DNA from: Tachypleus tridentatus
Taxonomy: Eukaryota; Arthropoda; Merostomata; Xiphosura; Limulidae
Length of the DNA: 64,000 nucleotides
Direction: 5' to 3'
NCBI RefSeq assembly: GCF_004210375.1
Contig: NC_134837.1
Location: 163,225,310 to 163,289,309, forward strand
A program made the position numbers and the translations under genes. Below are positions 1 through 11,790 of this stretch, one piece after another; position 1 is the first letter of the stretch, and each line of letters starts with the position of its first letter. The notes under the pieces were generated by a model. That model was not told where the DNA came from. It did no database searches and saw only the letters and a program-made list of their open reading frames with translations.

Positions 1-315
1 GTAATTTTAATAAAAGTTTAAAATGTTTGGCACCTGTTTTGTATTGGCTTTCCTTTCTCCAATAATATCTGGAAGGTTCCTTTAGTAATAATGCTCAAAT
101 TCTATTTGATTTAAGTCGCTTTGTACTCTTCACTTCTTAAACGACAAAGGAAATTCAGCAAGCTAAAACTCAGTTTTGTTAAGTTATTGTTCAGAAAACC
201 TAACATAATGTTATTACATATTCTTTCGTTGAGCGAGACCTCGTGGATAATTTGTTTTAACATAATACCACAGTCTAGTCTATATAATGATAACGTATTA
301 GCTTATTTCTTCCGT
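1..315. other. AT-rich non-coding DNA
   Basis: I see no recognisable repeat or gene. The one open frame starting at 121 shows no family resemblance and runs into the neighbouring SINE, so I do not count it as a gene. Confidence 0.5.
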
Positions 316-361
316 AACAGCCTCCCAGTGGTAGAGCGGTATGTGTGCGAACTTACAATGC
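316..361 (+). repeat. SINE-B head fragment
   Basis: Only the tRNA-like 5' end of the 125-bp SINE family is present (core cccagtggtagagcggtatg, close to an A box). It ends exactly where the next SINE is inserted, and the rest of the unit is not found on the far side. Confidence 0.6.
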
Positions 362-643
362 TTGTTTGTTTGTTTGTTTTGAATTTCGCGCAAAGCTACT
401 CGAGGGCTATCTGCGCTAGCCGTCCCTAATTTAGCACTGTAAGACTAGAGGGAAAGCAGCTAGTCATCACCACCCACTGCCAACTCTTGGGCTACTCTTT
501 TGCCAACGAATAGTGGGATTGACCGTCGTATTATAATGCCTCCACGGCTGAAAAGGCGAGCATGTTTCGTGCGACGGGGATTTGAACCCCCGACCCTCGA
601 ATTACGAGTCGAACGCCTTAACACGCTTGGCCATGCCGGGCCC
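362..643 (-). repeat. SINE-A, full length, with target-site duplication
   Basis: Full-length copy of the 280-bp tRNA-derived SINE. In its own orientation it starts with a GGCCCGGCATGGCC head, carries a B box of the GGTTCAAATCC type, and ends in the gtagctttgcgcgaaattc tail plus AAAC repeats. The 11-bp sequence acttacaatgc lies on both sides (351-361 and 644-654), the mark of retroposition. The host site is a SINE-B head, so the copies are nested. The tRNA-like part is not a functional tRNA gene, because it runs on into the SINE body. Confidence 0.92.
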
Positions 644-654
644 ACTTACAATGC

Positions 655-3177
655 AATATTATTATTATTGATATTTATTATATTAATAATTTGATTTTTA
701 TTAATAATAATTATTATCGCAACTTACAATTTCTTTGACATAAGTTTACAAACATTTCATCAGAAATCCCGAGACTAATAGTTCCTATGCCTGACTTACA
801 AATGCAAAACACACTATTTTTAACCGACGAACTGAGGAGTCGCGATAATTCTCACCGAGTAACTTTTCTGAAATTGAATTGAATTACTTACTGATAACTC
901 GTATTTATAAAAAAGAACAAACAAAAAACATGCCCTTATCTCTAAATACTACGTAAAGTTACTTGATTCTTAACGATATTGTAATGACGAGCTTACAACA
1001 ATACAAATGTACTACTAGGTCTTCTTTTGCTACTTTAGGCCTAATTTTAACTACAAGAGAAATAAGCATGGATCCCAGAAATATAAAATTCGAGTAATTT
1101 TGATTAAAAAATATAGTGAAATACAGATTCCAAATTTTTAAAATAAACTAAAATAATATGACGATTAAAAACTAAGTCTATTATTCACAATAAGTATTTT
1201 AGAATTTCAGGCCTAGACAATATTGGACGGAATGCGTCTCAAATGTCAAAATATAGATCGTCAAGTTTAACTAGTTGAATTTTTTTTAAATATTCGTGAT
1301 GTAAAATCCAATTATTATGTGATTAATACCAATCAACGTATAGTCTCTATATTGTTTTTCGCGGCAAGTTGCCACGGGTGTCGCGAGAGTTTCACCAGTC
1401 TAAGAATAAATAAGAACATTAAAAAAAAAAATCGCCTGTTGCGGTTGGAGTGTCTCACAAATCAAGGTAAATGGTTAGAGTTTCGCAAATGAAAAAGGTT
1501 TGAAATCAGCCTTATACAAGGTAGACTTTACCTAGCTTTTTCAAAAATTTGAACTCTGAATAACCAAAATTTAGCTTTTAAATTTTAGGGCGAAGTATTA
1601 ACTGTTTAAAGTTAGAATATTCTAACTTTGGATTTAAGTAAGAGTTCTAAAAAGGAAACAGAAAAACAACAACAACGGGACAAAGCCTAAGTTATTTTAA
1701 GTCATACTTAACTCAAACAATTTAGCGTTCTCTATCACAACACAGTCAATTTAATGTAGCGATTAGCGAAAGGCAGAATATAACGATTGAATTATTACAA
1801 TTTCCAGTTCAATCTATGCTGTGCTCAGTCTGAATCTTAAAAAAAAAGGTCTGAATGATTCGCACATATAAAGGTATATTTAAGTATACGTTGAACTTCA
1901 GTTTTTGACTTTTATAGTTTATAATATAAACAAATCTAAGTCTGATAGAAAATGTGTGCTTTTTGTCAGTATATTGCTATGCTGCTTTAAAAAGTGCATT
2001 GATAATACTACTGTGTTTGATTTTTCATAGATTTAGACCGTATAAACGTAAGAAAGTGAATAAAAATATTTTTGATAACTTTCGGATCAAACTTTTTATG
2101 CATTATAAAACATTTTTTATTTTTTTTAGAATTTCCAATAATGCTCAAATAATTCCACTCGGAGTTGGTCATTTTAAGCCCAAACGAAATCTGGACAATC
2201 AAAGCTTTTGTTGCTTCTAGTTCAGGACTGGAGTTTTTTAATAATGTTTTTCGTGTTTCTTAAGTAAGCATGCTATATCTCCTCTTTATCACGTTTCGTT
2301 GACTAAGCAGAAAAATGGTGGCCTTGTTAAGACCAGCCTTTGCGTATATTTACATCAATATAACTGGGAACTACTTATTTCTACAGAGAATAATGCTTCG
2401 GACGGATATAACTAATAATCAGGAAAAAATTTGCTCTTTGATTCTGCTCTTTCGATTCAAAACTTTCAATCAATTACGTTCTTTCCATATTTTTATTGCT
2501 ATTATTATACACATAATGGAAATGGCCGAGAAGGAGAAAAAAAAAAATTTATAAAACGGTGAATGGTTGAAGTGCGTACAAAAAGGATATTTGGATCGAA
2601 AAACTCAATAATTTTGTGTATGCTCTGTATACGTTCTCACCCATCCCATGCAATTTCGTTCCGTCGATACTATATCGAACACTAAAGCATATCTTGTTAA
2701 GTGGCTCTCATCGATGATATTCGAGTCCAATTACTAAGTCTTGTTATACAAATAAGATTTGTACTAGTTTATCCTTTAAGAGACAGTTAGGTAGGGAACA
2801 TGATAAACCTTTCAAAGTGCTTTATGTTCTTTATCATGTGCATAGTCTTGTATGCTGTTGATGTTGATAATGGAAACTGAAAAAATATTAGAAACTAAAA
2901 ATTTCTAAAATTGTTGATAAAAATCACGCATCAGCTTTTGAATTCTCATTGAATAAATTAAGAGAAATAAAAAAACAATAACAATTGCATTTAATGCGAT
3001 ATTTATTACTTATTTTAATTGCGAACTTTTAGGCCAAACGAACACAATCACTGGTACATATGAACTCTATACAAAGTTACTAACAGCTGAAAACGTGATG
3101 CGCACGTCACGTAGTGCTATGAAACATAAAAGTGTAAACAAAAAGTTAATCTACACTGGATATTCTCTTCTAACGGG
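655..3177. other. AT-rich non-coding DNA
   Basis: About 2.5 kb with many stops in every frame. Short open frames at 1954-2220 and 2315-2554 have no recognisable domain and show the low-complexity composition expected of AT-rich noise. I see no repeat family I can name. Confidence 0.5.
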
Positions 3178-3289
3178 TTTGTTTGTTTGTTTTTGGGATT
3201 AAACACAAAGCTACATAATGGGTTATCTGTGCTCTGCCCACCAAGGGTATCGAAATCTGGTTTCTAGAGGTGCCATTGGGGAAGTTAAC
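3178..3289 (-). repeat. SINE-B copy, internally deleted
   Basis: The tail (tttgtttgtt...aaacacaaagctac) and the box-B part (gggtatcgaaatctgg) are clear, but the piece between 'tctag' and the head is missing compared with other copies in the window. Confidence 0.8.
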
Positions 3290-3300
3290 GCATTTATAGG

Positions 3301-3476
3301 TTTGTTTTTTTTCTCAGAATTTTGTGGAAAGCTACACTAGGGCTAACTGCACTAACCATTTCTAATTTAGCAGTGTAATACTAGACGCAAGGCAGTTAGT
3401 CATCACCACCCACTGCCAACTCTTGGGCCACTCTTTTGTCAAGGAATAGTGGGATTGATCGCCACGTTATAGCGCT
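3301..3476 (-). repeat. SINE-A, 5'-truncated, with target-site duplication
   Basis: This copy keeps the body and tail of SINE-A but lacks the whole tRNA-like head. The flanks gcatttatagg at 3290-3300 and 3477-3487 are identical, so the copy was already truncated when it inserted. That is the pattern left by LINE-driven target-primed reverse transcription. Confidence 0.88.
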
Positions 3477-3487
3477 GCATTTATAGG

Positions 3488-5190
3488 AGGAAACTTAGTA
3501 AAGGTCAAAATAAAATATACATCATATATTAAACAACGATTTACTTTAAACTGGAGGTAATGAAAAATATATGAGTTATAATGATAATATATCTAATATT
3601 CATCTGTCAAATGATGTAATATAATTTTTTTCACTGCAAATATTTTCTAAAAATTAAGAATACAAGTGTCATAGAGTAAGATTTCTTGCCTTTTTTGTAA
3701 TATATTCTTTATAAGTCCATCTTAAATAAAACTACTGTCTGCTGTTTAATATCTCTTTAATGCACATTTTTGTCCACTATTTGCTTTCTTTTTATGAATT
3801 GCATCTTTTATTTTCCAGAGACAGAAATTACTGTTACAGTCTACAGTTTTTTACCACAGTAATAACGTGTAACTCATTTTCGTTCAAGGCCTTGCTTAGA
3901 AATAGCATTAAGTTTACCATTTATAGAGGCTGGACATCATTGCTTTCTACGTCGTAGGTGGAGTGATTATCCAGTTTCTCTTATATAGGAATGGTTTTTG
4001 CACAAAAGTTCTGAAAAAGAAATTATATCAAAAGTTTCAAGTATGTCACTATAAATTATTACTTCATAAGTTTTGCCATTGTCTCTATGTAAAAACACCT
4101 TCAGATAAAGATTCCTTTGTAAACAGATTAAATTTGACCATCATCTTTATTGATTGACTATGTATAAAATGTCGTTGTTTCGATAGAACAACGATGGGAA
4201 GAAAATAATTAATGATCTACCAGTGGGATCACCACCATTCTTGGAAAAATTCCAGATGCACGTGGAATAATCAAAGGAAAGGGTTTCATAAAAAAGTAAC
4301 TTAAAAACACGGAAAAGTTTAAGATATGTAGGAAAGACGACACACTTGTCGTATGGTCACGCGGAAACCAGACTGTTTTAATCTTTCTGAGCCAAAAAGT
4401 CCAAATTCAATTTACGATTGTGAGCCTTCACTTTTGAATGTTTTAGCAGTCACGAATGGATCTGGAATACATAATACGATGCATCGTAAAGTAATTCTTA
4501 GAGTTTGGGTGTTGCTGGGGCGAATCGTGCAAAAGTAGTTTGTAAGCTTGTTTTTTATATTTTTTTATAGATTTTCACGAGTTTTTTAGAGTTGGTACTT
4601 GATTATTCTTACAAATGACATCATAAATGATATCCTACTTTTCCCCTTAAATTTTACGTGTACTTAAGAATAATGTATATTAACATTGGCAAAATAGATA
4701 TGAAATAAGGTACACTTAAAATCTAACAATAAATATACAAATATGATCTTGCTAAGTGTTATTGGTTACACCAAAAAGGAAACTCACATTATTAGCCACG
4801 CTCATATTTTCTTATTATGTATTTATCATCGATTTAAGTTAAACATTATGAATTAAACATTTTTAGTATTGATAGTAAAATAAAGGTAAGGAACAAAATG
4901 ACATGTAATTGTAATTTACAATTATGTGATGGTTGATAAGTTGCAAGAATTTACATCACGAGCTACATCAGTTTTACCAACAAGATCTCCAGTACTTGAT
5001 GAAACTTTGTAGAATGGACAATCTATCAAAGAGTCTTCAGTACTTGTTTAGATAAAATCTTGAAAAGTTAACAATAAATATATTAAACGAAATCTCTCAA
5101 ACGAATTGAATCAACAGGGTATAATTTTGACTTGAAAATATTAAGGTATAAAAAAGTAATAATGAAGTGATCACTTCACTAGTCGCCAAC
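3488..5190. other. AT-rich non-coding DNA
   Basis: No recognised repeat or coding domain. Open frames at 3760-3957, 3963-4157 and 4353-4538 have no family resemblance that I can see. Confidence 0.45.
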
Positions 5191-5199
5191 TCACAAACA

Positions 5200-6050
5200 A
5201 GACAAAATATTCTTTGTTTTTAAATTCTTGAATTTAACGCAAAACAACTTACAAGTTGATAACTGATCAGACTGAATTCTTTCGGCAAGCCAACAAAAGT
5301 AACGAAATTAATTGAACCCCGAGAAATTGTTTTTGCTGAAACGTTTCTTAAGGGGATAGCTTCAGGAAATTGAATGGATGCGCCCATGATAGTAAAAAAA
5401 TAGTGGTTCCCTGTTTGAGTTTTTGGAGCAGGCTCAACAAAGTCAATAATTATAAAACTGAAGGGTTCTTCTAAAGCTGGGATAGTTTCAAAGGAGCAAC
5501 GGGAATTTTCTGGTTAGGTTTTGCGACCAATTGACAAGTATCACAAAACTTACAAAACTGAAAAGCATGTTACTTAATTTTTGCCCCCCCTCGAAAATCT
5601 TATAATTTTGTCACATGTCATGTTGATACCTAAATGACCTCCCATGGGTAGTTCATGGGTAACTTTCAATATTTCAGAATAACATGCTTTTGGAACAACG
5701 ATTTCATAAACTTCAGGCAAGTCCTCTGAAGCTGGCACATTTCGTGGACTTTGTTTTGGAAAAGTAACCGTTTGGAACACTCTCCAGTTCATCTTTTGGG
5801 AGTACATATTTAAATAGTGAAAAGATCTGTGGATCATTTTTTTTCCTCATTGATCAATTTGTTTCTAGCAAACGGAACTTCACCAGCTGAATCATATCCA
5901 TCATGTTCACTATTGCCACTCACCAATGAATTTCCAGTAAAATATTTATTCACAAGCTCCTCATGGGGTCCAAAAATGTCTAAGACAAATCTATAATATC
6001 ATCCTCTGAATACATGTCTATTATTTGTTTTTGGCTTAATCGTTTCCCAA
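5200..6050 (-). pseudogene. Ty3/gypsy integrase fossil
   Basis: On the minus strand the 5574-5837 frame carries text typical of the gypsy integrase zinc-binding (H2C2) region, VVPKACYSEILKVTHELPMG followed by GHLG. DNA below 5574 still resembles the start of the integrase catalytic core, and DNA above 5837 resembles the linker between RNase H and integrase. The piece is broken, with several disruptions, and looks old. It is probably part of the same element as the gag/protease remnant at 7.2-8.4 kb, separated by the LTR-like block at 6.06-7.02 kb. No functional enzyme is encoded. Confidence 0.8.
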
Positions 6051-6057
6051 CAATAAT

Positions 6058-7020
6058 GATATACTCTGTGTAAGATTTACTGCTATACTTTATTTTAATA
6101 CCTACGCTTGTTTCAGTATAGTTTTCTTTTTTGCATGTGAGGTATATTCTTATCTGCGTATTGCGCAAGTCCTGCCTATTCTCGAAGCTTGTAGAAGGTC
6201 ATTGAGAGTAAGTGTCAACAATATTTGTTTTATGAAAATAACGCTTTTTAAACATTGTTGAAACTTCTAGAAACTCGCGCGAGTCGTTTCTATGCGGCTA
6301 TCCGAGAAACAGAAGAAGATTGATTATCATTATAATTGGTCAGCTACAGTCAGTGTGCTATAGGTCTTGGAAGCTATAACTGTGATTAACGCCTATTACT
6401 CGGAAGATACAGAATTTGACCAGGAACGTTTACATATTTCGAACATAACAAACCGTTTAACTTTGGACGTTGGTACTTCTACGAGGATTTTAGATATTGT
6501 GCAAGTGAAACTTACAGGTGTTTCAAGCTTAGCCAGCCATAAAAGAAATGCACAAGTGTATAAACAACGAATTAATTTGCTTTCCGTGAACGTCTGTAAA
6601 AAATTCAGTTTCAGACTGGATGTAAGACTCAGTATTGTTTTTAATTTTGTAAAATTCTCGTATAGAAATTATCATTTTAATAACTATTAATAATAACCGT
6701 TATCAATAATTTGTATTGTTTTTTTGTTTGTATATTAAAATATATTTGTGTTAAAAAAAAGAAAGTTGTGTGTATTAGTTTTGTTGACAAATATCATAAA
6801 TTTTTCCCGCTAGCACAGCGGTAAGTTTACGGATTTGCAACGCTAAAATCAGGATCTCGATTTTCCTCGGTGGACTCAGCAGGTAGCTTGATGTGGCTTT
6901 GCTATACGAAAATACACACATACACATAAATTTAATACTTATTAACATTTAATTAACTTATAAATTAAAATTTCCAGTTATTTGAATTAGTAATATGTTA
7001 ATATACATAACATAATACAT
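6058..7020 (+). mobile_element. LTR of a Ty3/gypsy-type element (fossil)
   Basis: The block aligns by eye over most of its length with 55673-56466. Shared landmarks are gcaagt(c/t)ctgcct near the start, cagctacagtcagtgtgctatagg, gaatttgaccaggaacgt, and gtaagactcagt. Just after it comes tggagactcgtcc, which looks like the primer-binding-site region that follows a 5' LTR, so the LTR reads on the plus strand. A SINE-C copy (6805-6925) sits inside it. The outer boundaries are approximate. It lies between minus-strand gypsy pieces and so probably inserted there. It is broken and diverged from its partner. Confidence 0.7.
6805..6925 (+). repeat. SINE-C copy inside an LTR
   Basis: tRNA-like head (gctagcacagcggtaag), a B-box-like gatctcgattttcc, then ggtggactcagcaggtagc and the tail tggctttgctatacgaaaa with CA-rich repeats. 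The partner LTR at 55.7 kb lacks it, so this is a later insertion. Confidence 0.75.
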
Positions 7021-7199
7021 TGGAGACTCGTCCAAAATAAATTATAACACGTAAAAAACCTTAAATTGCAGAGTACGTCCTACTCCAACCACAACTGGTC
7101 CCGAAGCTAGGTATGATGTTAAACAAATGTGATGAAAAGAAACGTTAACAAAGCCACCCTCAGTATCCTGAACAATAACAAACCAGTGGAAGAAATCGA

Positions 7200-8390
7200 A
7201 CTTAAAGGCAGTATACTTTTAACAAAAATGATTGAGTAACTTCAATATCACGTAGAATATATATGGGTATGGGATTAGTAGAGTCTTTTGTAAACGACAC
7301 AGAACCAACAAACATAAAAGGTCTACATTCCTCTTTAACTACATCACCCTTTTTATCTGTGGCCAAATCAACAACATCGAGTGATCTGGTGAAACTATGT
7401 CCATTTGTAGACACGAACACACTGGGTGTTGTCGCCTTTTCTTTTCCAAATTCCAACAATGACCAGGTTCTTTACAAAAATGGCAGACAGACTTCGATGA
7501 TTTTAATGAAGTTTTTTTTTTTTAATCAAGCACAAAGCTACGCAATGGGCTATTTGTGCTCTGCCCACAACAGGTATTGAAACCCGTCTTTTAATGTTAT
7601 AAGTTCACAGACATACTGCTGTGTCAATAAGGGGGCTATGACGAAGTTTTATCCCATCTGTAATAAGATTTCGGACTAGAGAAGCAGGATGTTTCAGAGA
7701 AACCTTGATTTTTATTGAACTGATCAGATACATGTTTTTGCTCAGATAGCAGAATTTCTTTTCAAGGAAAATGATTTTATATGTTAAAGTGTAATCATAG
7801 CTTCATGTAGTGTAAGTTTTGAGGTCATCATTTGTAAAGTGTTTAAACTCCTTAATTATACATAATTTTCCTAGTTTATCGAAACTTCTGTCAATATGCT
7901 TAGAATTACACTATGGTTCAAAATAAATCTCTTTTTGGGGCGAATTGTATATAAGTTTGGCTATCTTGCTTACAGTAATCTCAAAACCTTTTGGCAAAAA
8001 GTCTCCGATACTAATTTGTATACTTTGAGAAAAGCTGCTTTAACTTTATCATATTTGGTGCAATTTTCTATAGAGAGAGAAGCATAAGATTCTTGCGCTT
8101 TACCAGTTACCACACTTTGTATTGGTAATGACTATTTTTCGGCCATTCCATGGTCTGTGCAACTTTCCGCATATTGGAAATATTTATCACTCTCTTTTCA
8201 TTAAGTGATTCTACTTTGATATATTAATTAGTTCAAAGTTGTTATTTTGTCTTGATCGATTGGAGTTTAATCTAATTTCTATTTCCTTCAGCTTAATTTA
8301 TTTCTCATCTTTGATAACCTGAAGCAGTTATTGTTTTAACTTAATAGAGGTCTTGACTCTCAGTCTTATAATGAACCTACAGCTTAAAGT
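7200..8390 (-). pseudogene. Ty3/gypsy gag and protease fossil
   Basis: Read on the minus strand from about 8390 downward, the DNA resembles a gypsy gag capsid region. Around 7490 there is a zinc-knuckle-like stretch (CHFCKEPGHC), and in the 7202-7459 frame a retropepsin-like segment (NPIPIYILRD, then TQSFLL). A SINE-B (7511-7636) interrupts it. The element is broken and old. RT and RNase H are not recognisable here, and an integrase piece of similar type lies at 5.2-6.0 kb. Confidence 0.72.
7511..7636 (-). repeat. SINE-B copy
   Basis: Tail (poly-T then aatcaagcacaaagctacgcaatgg), box-B part (aggtattgaaaccc) and head (acatactgctgtgtcaataagggg) are in the expected minus-strand order. It lies within the gypsy gag fossil. 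Confidence 0.85.
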
Positions 8391-8727
8391 GCAAAGAGAG
8401 TTTGACAGCATGACATCATGAGCCTGAAACCCTCAGATCTATAGGCTGCATTGGAGTTCCTTTGAGAGGATTAAAGAATAACACCATTCTAATATCTATT
8501 TCAGGTTTTAATACTTTTGGTCACAGTTATCTGTAGAATTTTATTCATATAACAAATATAGCATAAATTATTCGAAGGTAAATATAAATTATATTAAGCA
8601 GATACAATATACTGCTGTTCCTGTGTCCATTTTTCTCTCATGATTGCATGAAATCATAATTTTATCGAGGTATCAAAATTTCGTCAATTTCTTCAGATAA
8701 TAATTTCGGATGTAGTATGATTATTCA

Positions 8728-8925
8728 TGTGTCCAAACTGTGATTACAGGGTTTGATGTTTTATAACAATGATGGTCAAATCCCATTATTCGTTCAGACA
8801 ATTGTATCTCAAGAGTTTGCAGTGGGTATGGTCTTCCCTCTAATCTACCACTTCAAAATTAGATATCGTTTTGCACAAATAGCTAATGTGTAGCTTTGCT
8901 ATAAAAATATGAAGCAAACTAAAAA
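8728..8925 (+). repeat. Divergent SINE (SINE-E type)
   Basis: Weakly SINE-A-like body: gatggtcaaatcccattattcg, then caagagtttgcagtggg, tcttccctctaatc and the end agctaatgtgtagctttgctataaaaat. The head is too decayed to name. Copies of the same kind may lie at 15.7, 33.5 and 36.4 kb. Confidence 0.55.
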
Positions 8926-9911
8926 AACAGTCACACTTATTAATATCATTGAGCATACCTGGGAGGAAAAAAGTTTAATTGGATGTCTTTTATGAACTAA
9001 AATTTATGTAATTTATTTATCTATGTAAATGTTGCCTTTGTTTTTTGTCCCCTTATTTTAACCGATATATAAATAAATGCAATGATTTTACTGAACGGAA
9101 CAAGATTTAAAACACATATCAGCATAATTTTTTCTTGATAAAATTTGAAAACGCATATTCACTGCATTTATTATGCCCATCACAAATGTGAACTATTTAT
9201 TTGGGAAATGGTTTACTTTTGCCTCCCTTAAAGGGTAAATTTGCATGTTTAAAGCAAGTTTATCTTTTTATAAACAGTATTACATTTTATGTTCTTACAG
9301 TTCTCACATAACTCTGCTTCCATTTCCTCTGTTAGAAGTAATTTAATTCATAGCTGCATTAAAATTTGTTATTTCACAGTCTTTAAATATTTACTGGATT
9401 TTTATTATTATTCACGATTTTCTTTCGTTACGTAGCCAATTCTTGTTATATAAAAGATTATATTATTTTCTAAATTAATAACATGAGTAAATATTTGAGC
9501 AGTTTAGGTTTGAAAGAAATTGGAGTGAAATAAAATAATTTGCGTTTGTTGAAATGAATTTCACTTCTACAGGATAGCAGTGGTAATAGTAGATATATAT
9601 ATATATCTTGGAACTTCTACAATCTGTAATACTAGGTCTTGTAGTTACAGAAATAAAACGTTTTTCTTATCATTAGATGGACTAGCTTTTTTATCGTTTT
9701 GTTTTTATCAAATAATCCAAAAGAGGAACAACCAAACAATAGAAAGCATTAAAACATTTATGTCAGGAGTGAAATTATTTTGGTTAAAATAAAATAGTAT
9801 CGAAATTGGACATCGTATTGACAACACGTATTCTTGGAAACGTTAAAACAGTGGAAAGAACTAGAATAGCGTGAAAAGAAAATTGAAAATAGACTAAGAA
9901 GAACGAATTAT
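8926..9911. other. AT-rich non-coding DNA with a TA microsatellite
   Basis: No gene recognised. A short (TA)n run lies at 9592-9606. The open frame 9580-9792 begins inside that run and shows no domain. Confidence 0.45.
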
Positions 9912-10112
9912 GGGATATTAAGAACATACAATCTGGGATATTAAAAACATACAATCTGGGATATTAAAAACATACAATCTAGGATATTAAGAACATAAAA
10001 TCTGTCATATTAAGAACATACAATCTGGGATATTAAGAACATACAATCTGGGATATTAAGAACATACAATCTGGGATATTAAGAACATACAATCTTGAAT
10101 ATTAAGAACATA
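9912..10112 (+). repeat. Minisatellite, 23-bp unit, about 8.7 copies
   Basis: Eight complete 23-bp units and one partial unit follow head to tail with few differences (core gatattaagaacata followed by caatct). There are no unique spacers. The outermost units (4, 5 and 9) carry more changes than units 6-8, which are identical, as expected if the array grew recently from its middle. Confidence 0.95.
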
Positions 10113-11096
10113 AGATATACAAAAGAATTGTGAACAAAAATGAGCTTCATAAAATACACTACCAAAGAAGTTGAAGAGAATGTACACATTAGAGTTAATT
10201 GCGCCATAGGAGAAGTACAGAAATGTTATAACAACGATATCAATAAAATAACAATGAATGCAAGATGTGCACGCAGTTAAGAGGAAGTAGAAGGTGGCTG
10301 TAATTTTTACAAAAATATATATATCCTAGGAACACCATATTTAGATAGCTGAACACTTACGTCAAATATGAACTACTTTAAAATAATTAAAAATAAATTT
10401 ATTTTATTTTATTTTTGTTATTAGTGCAGATCATATCACACACGGAAGATATTTACAAGTTTATTTTAATCTTTCAGCTGTGAGCGCTCTTTCTTTGGTG
10501 CACGAAACAAACTTACGTGTGACCTGAGTAATGGTGATATAAAAGTAGAACAAATCTTTTCAAATAGAATATAGAACCTCCCCAAGTTAATAAAAGTACA
10601 CGTACACGAAACACAAGATACTCAGAGGGTTATATAAAATCTTATCATTCGTATTCTGGTGTAAAAAATACACAGTAGAACCCTCAAAAACACCAGTGGT
10701 AGTTGTAACCCAATGTTACAACTTCCAAAGATACCGACGTGTGACGGCCACATACAAAGCTTTCACAAGCTATGTGGTGTGTGGGGGAGAACACAGAAAC
10801 ACAGCCTGTCCCAGAGTTAACACACAATTGCACTGCTGTAAATGCCATCAGTAATCCACGGCAAACTATAAGGGATACCAATTATATAAGAACATCAAAA
10901 CATGTATAACAAACACAATAAATAACATAAACACAAAAGACGAACGTACAAAATCAGGAAACAGACAAAAACGCAAAAAAGACTTCTGTTGCCCATACCA
11001 ACGTCTAAAGAAACAATCACAAAACAACAACTTAGAACACATACATATGCAATAAAAACATTCACTGAAATTCACGAAACAGCCAAACAAAAGAAG
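10113..11096. other. Non-coding DNA with an AC-rich stretch
   Basis: 10113-10680 is ordinary AT-rich DNA. 10680-11096 has a different look: the plus strand is poor in T and rich in A and C (runs such as aaacacaaaagacgaacg). One plus frame from 10989 is open for 63 codons. I recognise no protein family. It could be the remains of a retroelement coding region, but I cannot support that. Confidence 0.4.
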
Positions 11097-11273
11097 ACAG
11101 CTAGTCATCACCACCCACCACCGCCAACTCTTGGGCTACTCTTTTACCAACGAGTAGTGGGATTTACCGTCACATTATAACGCCCCCAAGGCTGAAAGGG
11201 TGAGCATGTTTGGCGCGACGGGGATGCGAACCCGCGACCCTCAGATTACCAGTCGCACGCCTTAACCCACCTG
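11097..11273 (-). repeat. SINE-A copy lacking its tail
   Basis: Starts abruptly at the internal ctagtcatcaccaccca motif and continues to the tRNA-like head with B box GGTTCGCATCC. The 3' third and tail are absent, so this copy was cut after insertion or by a rearrangement with the AC-rich DNA on its left. Confidence 0.85.
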
Positions 11274-11663
11274 AAGGACTGAAGAACGTGTTCAGGATTG
11301 GGTTCACGACTTTGGATACTAAAGTATAGAGTCGACTCGGTCAAAGAGGTACAGGATCTGAGGCGGTTGTCTCAGCGACCTTGTGCATAGGCTAGGCCTG
11401 CTTCTTTAACACATTGCTACAACTATACAGTAGAGCTGAGTTAACTTTGATTTATTTTATGTAAATTATCTTTAGTTTTTATTCCATATATAATCGCCAA
11501 ATGTTATCTAGAGGAATAAAAATTCTGGAAACTTCATGTCAAAAACACAGATTCTCTTTGAGAGTAATTATTTTAAACACACTTTTCGTATCATGTTATA
11601 TCACAAGAATTAGCTTGATAAGCCACATACTTATTCTATATCTATTTCTTATTATTTCTTCTC

Positions 11664-11790
11664 CACCATCCCAGAGGAACAGCGGTAGATTTACACTGTC
11701 ACATTGCTAAGCTCCAGGGTTCGATTCCCTGAAGTGGACATAATACAGCTAGCTGAATGTGCAGCTTTGCGCTGAAAAAATAACATAAGA
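11664..11790 (+). repeat. SINE-D copy
   Basis: tRNA-like head (cccagaggaacagcggtag), a near-perfect B box (GGTTCGATTCC), then gtggacataatacagctagc and the tail tgcagctttgcgctgaaaa. A second member lies at 57390-57512. Confidence 0.75.

Noticed and set aside
550-640. tRNA-like sequence with A and B boxes (and the same in all SINE-A heads)
   Set aside because: It continues without a break into SINE body and tail and is repeated many times; there is no sign of a separate functional tRNA gene.
500-694. Open frames on both strands across SINE copies (also near 58181 and 59020)
   Set aside because: These translate SINE sequence and recur wherever a SINE-A copy happens to be open.
1954-2220. 88-codon open frame
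   Set aside because: Composition is that of AT-rich noise, the opposite strand is also open over most of it, and no domain is recognisable.
6367-6690. 107-codon open frame
   Set aside because: Also within the LTR block; the corresponding part of the other LTR is not open in the same frame.
9912-10112. Regular repeats that might suggest a CRISPR array
   Set aside because: The 23-bp units follow each other directly with no unique spacers, and the DNA is eukaryotic.
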